The translations under genes were made by a program, and so were the position numbers. Below, one piece after another: positions 57,199-64,000 of a stretch of DNA of 64,000 bases (position 1 is its first letter; the number at the start of each line of letters is the position of its first letter). Below the pieces are notes generated by a model that saw only the letters and a program-made list of their open reading frames with translations, was not told the origin of the DNA and ran no database searches. This DNA comes from Perognathus longimembris pacificus (taxonomy: Eukaryota; Chordata; Mammalia; Rodentia; Heteromyidae), in the NCBI RefSeq assembly GCF_023159225.1, contig NW_025959328.1:1-64000 (forward strand). The letters are read 5' to 3'.

Positions 57199-59609
57199 AT
57201 ATCCCTTTCCCTGGTGTCTTAGCAGAGCTACCTGAAGGAGCCTAAAACGTATGGCTGTGAGCCACGGGCACCAGGATTGCCAGCTCCTGCCTCTAGCCAG
57301 TATAATCCTTGGCTGCTCAATAGCAGGAAGTAGCAGGCAGGGATCTGGGCCAGAGAGGCCAAGGCAAGCGGGAAGACAAGAGTTAAGCAGACACTAGCGC
57401 AGAAAGGAGATGCCCAGATTCGCTGACCTGCTAACCTTGTATCTCCCTTATGCTCTGAGCAAGAGAGATGAGGTTGATTGTGAGAGAGGTGGCGGATCCA
57501 TACACCAGCCACTTCCAGGACTGGCAAGGGCAGAGGCGGTGGGGAGCTGTGTCACACGGGTTCAACCAGGATGTGGGAAGATGGAGCAGGAGGGGAGGTG
57601 GAAAGTGTATTTGCCTAGGACCCTGGCCCAAGCCGTTCCCAGCAGAATGGTCAGGGGAGGGATGTGCGGCTCTACACATCCTGTGCATCCCCGAAGGCCT
57701 GTGAGAACTAGTGAGAACTTACAGCAAACCGCCATGGGGCCCTGTGCCCTTTTTGCTATGGCAACTCCAGTTGGAACACTGGCTCAAGTCAGCAGGAGGC
57801 GCCTAGTACCTGGCCATGTCACAGAGCTCCAAACCATATGGGCACTACCCAGAGTCTTCCCAGCACCCCAGGTGCAAATGCACTGTTAGTGAGGCACCAG
57901 AAGGCCCTGATGGCCTGTGAGCACCAACTGCCTACCTCTAAGCAACCTCACTACCCCTTCCTTAAGGCTGTTCCTGTTGGAATGCAAATGAAAGCACACA
58001 TCAACAAAGTGGGCAAGGAATGGAGAAACAAAACATCCGGCCAACCCCTGGAGGCTTTTCTGCATACTGGGTCCCATATGTGCAGTCCTTCCTGCTCAGA
58101 AAAACACAGGGCTGCTGCCAAGCAAGCCAGGCAAGGTCTTCAGGTGGTCTTGGCCAAGGGGGCAGAGGCTGTTTCCAGACCAATCGGATGTCAGTCATAA
58201 AACCAGAAGGCAGGAAAGGAGTGCCGCTTCCTCCTACCTTTGTCACAAACCTCCTGTGCACAGAAAAGGAGCAGAGGTGCTTGGGCACAGAGCAGGCAGA
58301 CAACAGATTAGATAAATTGGGATTGGTGTTCACCAGAGGACTGAGAGATCCCAGGTGTGCAGAGGGTGAGAGCAGAGGGAGATTTGGAGAAGATAAGAAG
58401 GGCTAGGCCAGGGTGAGGCAGTTGTAATTTCCCCAGAAGAAGTGAAGAGGTGCATGGGGAGGTGTGCAGCCTGTGAACCTCAAAAGGAGGAGGGGGAAAT
58501 TGGGAAGCAGAGGCAGAGGCAAAGAGGCAGTGACGCAGAGGCATGTGTGAGTTGAAAGCAGTCCAGAGCAGCAAGGCAGGACAGGAGGGCTAGGAGAGAG
58601 AACTCGGAGGGAGTTATCAGCAAAGGAGGTATGTGTGCAGGGGACAAGCCTCAAGAACTCAGCTGCAGATGGCAGGTGGTGGCTAGGAAGGCCAGGTTGG
58701 GCGCCCCACCACCCTGGGACCAAGTAGAAGGGAGAAGAGGCAAGGGATTCTAGGGGACAGGCCTGCCCCATTCTCTGCGCGCAGCGCTGGGCTTTAGGGT
58801 GTAGACCTGAGGGGTAACGAATGCCATCCTTGGTTGGGGCACTACTGGGGCGTAATCATGTGGTCCTGTTACATTGACATTTCTGCCTTGATTGCTTACC
58901 CGAAGGGTTTGTTGCTACCCAGGTCTCCGAAGCTGCATGGTTCAGGGAATGGGAGACTGGTGAGGACAGCAAGGGGAGGCCCAAGTGCCAATGGACTGTC
59001 CAGTAAGCAGCGCTGGGCTCCTTAGCCACGCCCACCATGAGAACAACACCCTGGACTTGAGCAAGTAGGACACAGTCCTCGAAAACCCCTTAGCACCTTC
59101 CAAGCCACTGTGTACTGGGTGCGCTCACGTGTGCGTGTGTGTGCCCCTGCTTGCCTACATGCGTGTGTTCCTGATGCTGTACAAGAGTGTGCTTCCTAAG
59201 CCTAAGTCTGCATATGTGCATATAGGTATGTGGATGTCGATCCAGGAGGACCCGGCACAGTGTGTTATAGTGAGCATGTGGGGGTGCGGGGAGGAAGAGA
59301 GAGAAAGAGAGAGAGAGAGAGTCGGCTCGCCTGTGAGGAATTTTTTGTTCATGTGCGGTTGCATGAGTGTGTCAGGTATGAGGTTGGACAGAGGGAGTTC
59401 AAAGTGTTTACACGTTACTTGTTTTTTGAAGTTCCCGGAAACCAATCATATGGCGAAGGCTCCCCTCTTGTGCTGTCCGCTACACAAAGGTCTCCGTACT
59501 TGATGCCAAGCTGCCTCTGCTCTTGGAGATCTGCATGACAGTGATGATGCTGCCTATGAATATCATTGCTGGGTGCTAGTGTGCCTTGGTCACGGCAGGG
59601 AAGGGTCAG
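57199..59609 (+). repeat. Macrosatellite unit U9
   Basis: 2,411 bp. Private variants shared only with U11: cccagagtcttccc-type block, catactgggtcccatatg, gctgccaagcaag, gataaattggg. CTCF-like motif b altered. Confidence 0.93.
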
Positions 59610-62022
59610 ATATCCCTTTCCCTGGTGTCTTAGCAGAGCTTCCTGAAGGAGCCTAAAACATATGGCTGTGAGCCACGGGCACCAGGATTGCCAGCTCCTG
59701 CCTCTAGCCAGTATAATCCTTGGCTGCTCAATAGCAGGAAGTAGCAGGCAGGGATCTGGGCCAGAGAGGCCAAGGCAAGCGGGAAGACAAGAGTTAAGCA
59801 GACACTAGCGCAGAAAGGAGATGCCCAGATTCGCTGACCTGCTAACCTTGTATCTCCCTTATGCTCTGAGCAAGAGAGATGAGGGTGATTGTGAGAGAGG
59901 TGGCGGATCCATACAACAGCCACTTCCAGGACTGGCAAGGGCAGAGGCGGTGGGGAGCTGTGTCACACGGGTTCAACCAGAATGTGGGAAGATGGAGCAG
60001 GAGGGGAGGTGGAAAGTATATTTGCCTAGGACCCTGGCCCAAGCCGTTCCCAACAGAATGGTCAGGGGAGGGATGTGCGGCTCTACACATCCTATGCATC
60101 CCCGAAGGCCTGTGAGAACTAGTGAGAACTTACAGCAAACCCCCAAGGGGCCCTGTGCCCTTTTTGCTATGGCAACTCCAGTTGGAACACTGGCTCAAGT
60201 CAGCAGGAGGCGCCTAGTACCTGGCCATGTCACAGAGCTCCAAACCATATGGGCACTGCCCAGAGGCTTCCCAGCACCCCAGGTGCAAATGCACTGTTAG
60301 TGAGGCACCAGAAGGCCCTGATGGCCTGTGAGCACCAACTGCCTACCTCTAAGCAGCCTCACTACCCCTTCCTTAAGGCTGTTCCTGTTGGAATGCAAAT
60401 GAAAGCACACATCAACAAAGTGGGCAAGGAATGGAGAAACAAAACATCCGGCCACCCCCTGGAGGCTTTTCTGCATAGTGGGTCGCATATGTGCAGTCCT
60501 TCCTGCTCAGAAAAACACAGGGCTGCTGCCTAGCAAGCCAGGCAAGGTCTTCAGCTGGTCTTGGCCAAGGGGGCAGAGGCCGTTTCCAGACCAATCGGAT
60601 GTCAGTCATAAAACCAGCAGGCAGGAAAGCAGTGCCGCTTCCCTCCTACCTTTGTAACAAACCTCCTGTGCACAGAAAAGGAGCAGAGGGGCTTGGGCAC
60701 AGAGCAGGCAGACAACAGATTAGATAAATGGGAATTGGTGTTCACCAGAGGACTGAGAGATCCCAGGTGTGCAGAGGGTGAGAGCAGAGGGAGATTTGGA
60801 GAAGATAAGAAGGGCTAGGCCAGGGTGAGGCAGTTGTAATTTCCCCAGAAGAAGTGAAGAGTTGCATGGGGAGGTGTGCAGCCTGTGAACCTCAAAAGGA
60901 GGAGGGGGAAATTGGGAAGCAGAGGCAGAGGCAAAGAGGCAGTGACGCAGAGGCATGTGTGAGTTGAAAGCAGTCCAGAGCAGCAAGGCAGGGACAGGAG
61001 GGCTAGGAGAGAGAACTCGGAGGGAGTTATCAGCAAAGGAGGTATGTGTGCAGGGGACAAGCCTCAAGAACTCAGCTGCAGATGGCAGGTGGTGGCTAGG
61101 AAGGCCAGGTTGGGCGCCCCACCACCCTGGGACCAAGTAGAAGGGAGAAGAGGCAAGGGATTCTGGGGGACAGGCCTGCCCCATTCTCTGCGCGCAGCGC
61201 TGGGCTTTAGGGTGTAGACCTGAGGGGTAACGAATGCCATCCTTGGTTGGGGCACTACTGGGCGTAATCATGTGGTCCTGTTACATTGACATTTCTGCCT
61301 TGATTGCTTACCCGAAGGGTTTGTTGCTACCCAGGTCTCCGAAGCTGCATGGTTCAGGGAATGGGAGACTGGTGAGGACAGCAAGGGGAGGCCCAAGTGC
61401 CAATGGACTGTCCAGTAAGCAGCGCTGGGCTCCTTATCCACGCCCACCATGAGAACAACACCCTGGACTTGAGCAAGTAGGACACAGTCCTCGAAAACCC
61501 CTTAGCACCTTCCAAGCCACTGTGTACTGGGTGCGCTCACGTGTGCGTGTGTGTGCCCCTGCTTGCCTACATGCGTGTGTTCCTGATGCTGTACAAGAGT
61601 GTGCTTCCTAAGCCTAAGTCTGCATATGTGCAAATAGGTATGTGGATGTAGATCCAGGAGGACCCGGCACAGTGTGTTATAGTGAGCATGTGGGCGTGGC
61701 GGGGAGGAAGAGAGAGAAAGAGAGAGAGAGAGAGTCGGCTCGCCTGTGAGTAATTTTTTGTTCATGTGCGGTTGCATGAGTGTGTCATTTATGAGGTTGG
61801 ACAGAGGGAGTAAAAAGTGTTTACACGTTACTTGTTTTTTGAAGTTCCCGGAAACCAATCATATGGCGAAGGCTCCCCTCTTGTGCTGTCCGCTACACAA
61901 AGGTCTCCGTACTTGATGCCAAGCTGCCTCTGCTCTTGGAGATCTGCATGACAGTGATGATGCTGCCTATGAATATCATTGCTGGGTGCTAGTGTGCCTT
62001 GGTCACGGCAGGGAAGGGTCAG
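59610..62022 (+). repeat. Macrosatellite unit U10
   Basis: 2,413 bp. Near-copy of U8. Confidence 0.93.
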
Positions 62023-64000
62023 ATATCCCTTTCCCTGGTGTCTTAGCAGAGCTTCCTGAAGGAGCCTAAAACGTATGGCTGTGAGCCACGGGCACCAGGA
62101 TTGCCAGCTCCTGCCTCTAGCCAGTATAATCCTTGGCTGCTCAATAGCAGGAAGTAGCAGGCAGGGATCTGGGCCAGAGAGGCCAAGGCAAGCGGGAAGA
62201 CAAGAGTTAAGCAGACACTAGCGCAGAAAGGAGATGCCCAGATTCGCTGACCTGCTAACCTTGTATCTCCCTTATGCTCTGAGCAAGAGAGATGAGGTTG
62301 ATTGTGAGAGAGGTGGCGGATCCATACACCAGCCACTTCCAGGACTGGCAAGGGCAGAGGCGGTGGGGAGCTGTGTCACACGGGTTAAACCAGGATGTGG
62401 GAAGATGGAGCAGGAGGGGAGGTGGAAAGTGTATTTGCCTAGGACCCTGGCCCAAGCCGTTCCAGCAGAATGGTCAGGGGAGGGATGTGCGGCTCTACAC
62501 ATCCTGTGCATCCCCGAAGGCCTGTGAGAACTAGTGAGAATTTACAGCAAACCCCATGGGGCCCTGTGCCCTTTTTGCTATGGCAACTCCAGTTGGAACA
62601 CTGGCTCAAGTCAGCAGGAGGCGCCTAGTACCTGGCCATGTCACAGAGCTCCAAACCATATGGCACTACCAGAGTCTTCCCAGCACCCCAGGTGCAAATG
62701 CACTGTTAGTGAGGCACCAGAAGGCCCTGATGGCCTGTGAGCACCAACTGCCTACCTCTAAGCAACCTCACTACCCCTTCCTTAAGGCTGTTCCTGTTGG
62801 AATGCAAATGAAAGCACACATCAACAAAGTGGGCAAGGAATGGAGAAACAAAACATCCGGCCACCCCCTGGAGGCTTTTCTGCATACTGGGTCCCATATG
62901 TGCAGTCCTTCCTGCTCAGAAAAACACAGGGCTGCTGCCAAGCAAGCCAGGCAAGGTCTTCAGGTGGTCTTGGCCAAGGGGCAGAGGCTGTTTCCAGACC
63001 AATCGGATGTCAGTCATAAAACCAGAAGGCAGGAAAGGAGTGCCGCTTCCCTCCTACCTTTGTCACAAACCTCCTGTGCACAGAAAAGGAGCAGAGGTGC
63101 TTGGGCACAGAGCAGGCAGACAACAGATTAGATTAAATTGGGATTGGTGTTCACCAGAGGACTGAGAGATCCCAGGTGTGCAGAGGGTGAGAGCAGAGGG
63201 AGATTTGGAGAAGATAAGAAGGGCTAGGCCAGGGTGAGGCAGTTGTAATTTCCCCAGAAGAAGTGAAGAGGTGCATGGGGAGGTGTGCAGCCTGTGAACC
63301 TCAAAGGAGGAGGGGGAAATTGGGAAGCAGAGGCAGAGGCAAAGAGGCAGTGACGCAGAGGCATGTGTGAGTTGAAAGCAGTCCAGAGCAGCAAGGCAGG
63401 GACAGGAGGGCTAGGAGAGAGAACTCGGAGGGAGTTATCAGCAAAGGAGGTATGTGTGCAGGGGACAAGCCTCAGGAACTCAGCTGCAGATGGCAGGTGG
63501 TGGCTAGGAAGGCCAGGTTGGGCGCCCCACCACCCTGGGAAGAAGTAGAAGGGAGAAGAGGCAAGGGATTCTGGGGCACAGGCCTGCCCCATTCTCTGCG
63601 CGCAGCGCTGGGCTTTAGGGTGTAGACCTGAGGGGTAACGAATGCCATCCTTGGTTGGGGCACTACTGGGGCGTAATCATGTGGTCCTGTTACATTGACA
63701 TTTCTGCCTTGATTGCTTACCCGAAGGGGTTTGTTTCTACCCAGGTCTCCGAAGCTGCATGGTTCAGGGAATGGGAGACTGGTGAGGACAGCAAGGGGAG
63801 GCCCAAGTGCCAATGGACTGTCCAGTAAGCAGCGCTGGGCTCCTTAGCCACGCCCACCATGAGAACAACACCCTGGACTTGAGCAAGTAGGACACAGTCC
63901 TCGAAAACCCCTTAGCACCTTCCAAGCCACTGTGTACTGGGTGCGCTCACGTGTGCGTGTGTGTGCCCCTGCTTGCCTACATGCGTGTGTTCCTGATGCT
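62023..64000 (+). repeat. Macrosatellite unit U11 (runs off window)
   Basis: 1,978 bp of a unit. Near-copy of U9 up to ~63567, then reverts to the ggggcacagg form of U1-U5. Many one-base deletions in homopolymers. Confidence 0.92.

Larger units (their letters stand above)
53920..63567 (+). repeat. 4.82-kb two-unit tandem duplication inside the array
   Basis: 53920-~58743 and 58744-~63567 match unit-pair by unit-pair (U7 end+U8+U9 start versus U9 end+U10+U11 start), offset 4,824 bp. Variants private to alternate units define it. Confidence 0.85.
42717..64000 (+). repeat. Macrosatellite array, right block (8 full units plus 1 partial)
   Basis: Unit starts by the atatc(c/a)ctttccc box: 42717, 45130, 47544, 49958, 52371, 54786, 57199, 59610, 62023, giving periods of 2411-2415 bp. 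Same orientation as the left block. The array continues beyond the window. Confidence 0.96.

Noticed and set aside
1..64000. CRISPR array, bacterial operon or prophage
   Set aside because: L1, SINE, LTR and split-exon content show vertebrate nuclear DNA; the spaced repeats here are minisatellites without regular unique spacers.

Overview
This is mammalian, non-coding-rich nuclear DNA, almost certainly from a rodent of the superfamily Geomyoidea (kangaroo rats, pocket mice, pocket gophers). The lineage call rests on several copies of a dimeric SINE whose left half is an ID-like tRNA-derived monomer and whose right half is the Geo monomer, a combination I know only from Geomyoidea. A second SINE family joins a 7SL/B1-like left half to a Geo-like right half. 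I see no intact protein-coding gene. Nearly all open frames are chance frames in repeats.

Layout. (1) 1-4795: two head-to-tail units of a ~2.41 kb macrosatellite; the second stops abruptly. (2) 4796-11340: AT-rich DNA, then a nearly full-length but dead L1 (ORF1, ORF2, 3' UTR) carrying a nested L1 3' end, followed by a second short L1 with an inverted 5' piece. (3) 11634-24410: mostly unique AT-rich DNA with scattered SINEs. (4) 24411-25714, minus strand: first two coding exons of a decayed COL25A1-like gene (transmembrane collagen). (5) ~27009-27445: polypurine tract and LTR of a class II (ERVK/IAP-like) endogenous retrovirus. (6) 27.5-37.8 kb: a GC-rich block in which a dead CSF2RA-like receptor gene (plus strand) is recognisable exon by exon while almost every intron is a minisatellite or tetranucleotide array; its last exon is duplicated and a copy of the 11-kb L1 3' end lies between the two copies. 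(7) 37.8-41.1 kb: SINE-rich DNA. (8) 41140-41738, minus strand: N-terminal gag piece of a gammaretrovirus-like ERV. (9) 41764-64000: a diverged satellite fragment and then nine macrosatellite units in the same orientation as those at the left end; the last runs off the window.

The main novelty candidate is the macrosatellite. I do not recognise the unit. Most units carry two CTCF-like motifs about 250 bp apart in convergent orientation, a layout that recalls CTCF-binding macrosatellites such as DXZ4. The array shows subfamilies and a recent ~4.82 kb two-unit duplication. The second candidate is the rearrangement at CSF2RA, where an 814-bp segment from 23 kb away sits at a tandem-duplication junction, as expected for replication template switching. 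CSF2RA is pseudoautosomal in many mammals, and the minisatellite-rich texture fits a pseudoautosomal or subtelomeric origin, but that is inference.

Caveat: several satellite units differ by single-base gains or losses in short homopolymers, the typical residue of long-read errors. Single-base frameshifts in the pseudogenes are therefore weaker evidence than the nonsense substitutions.
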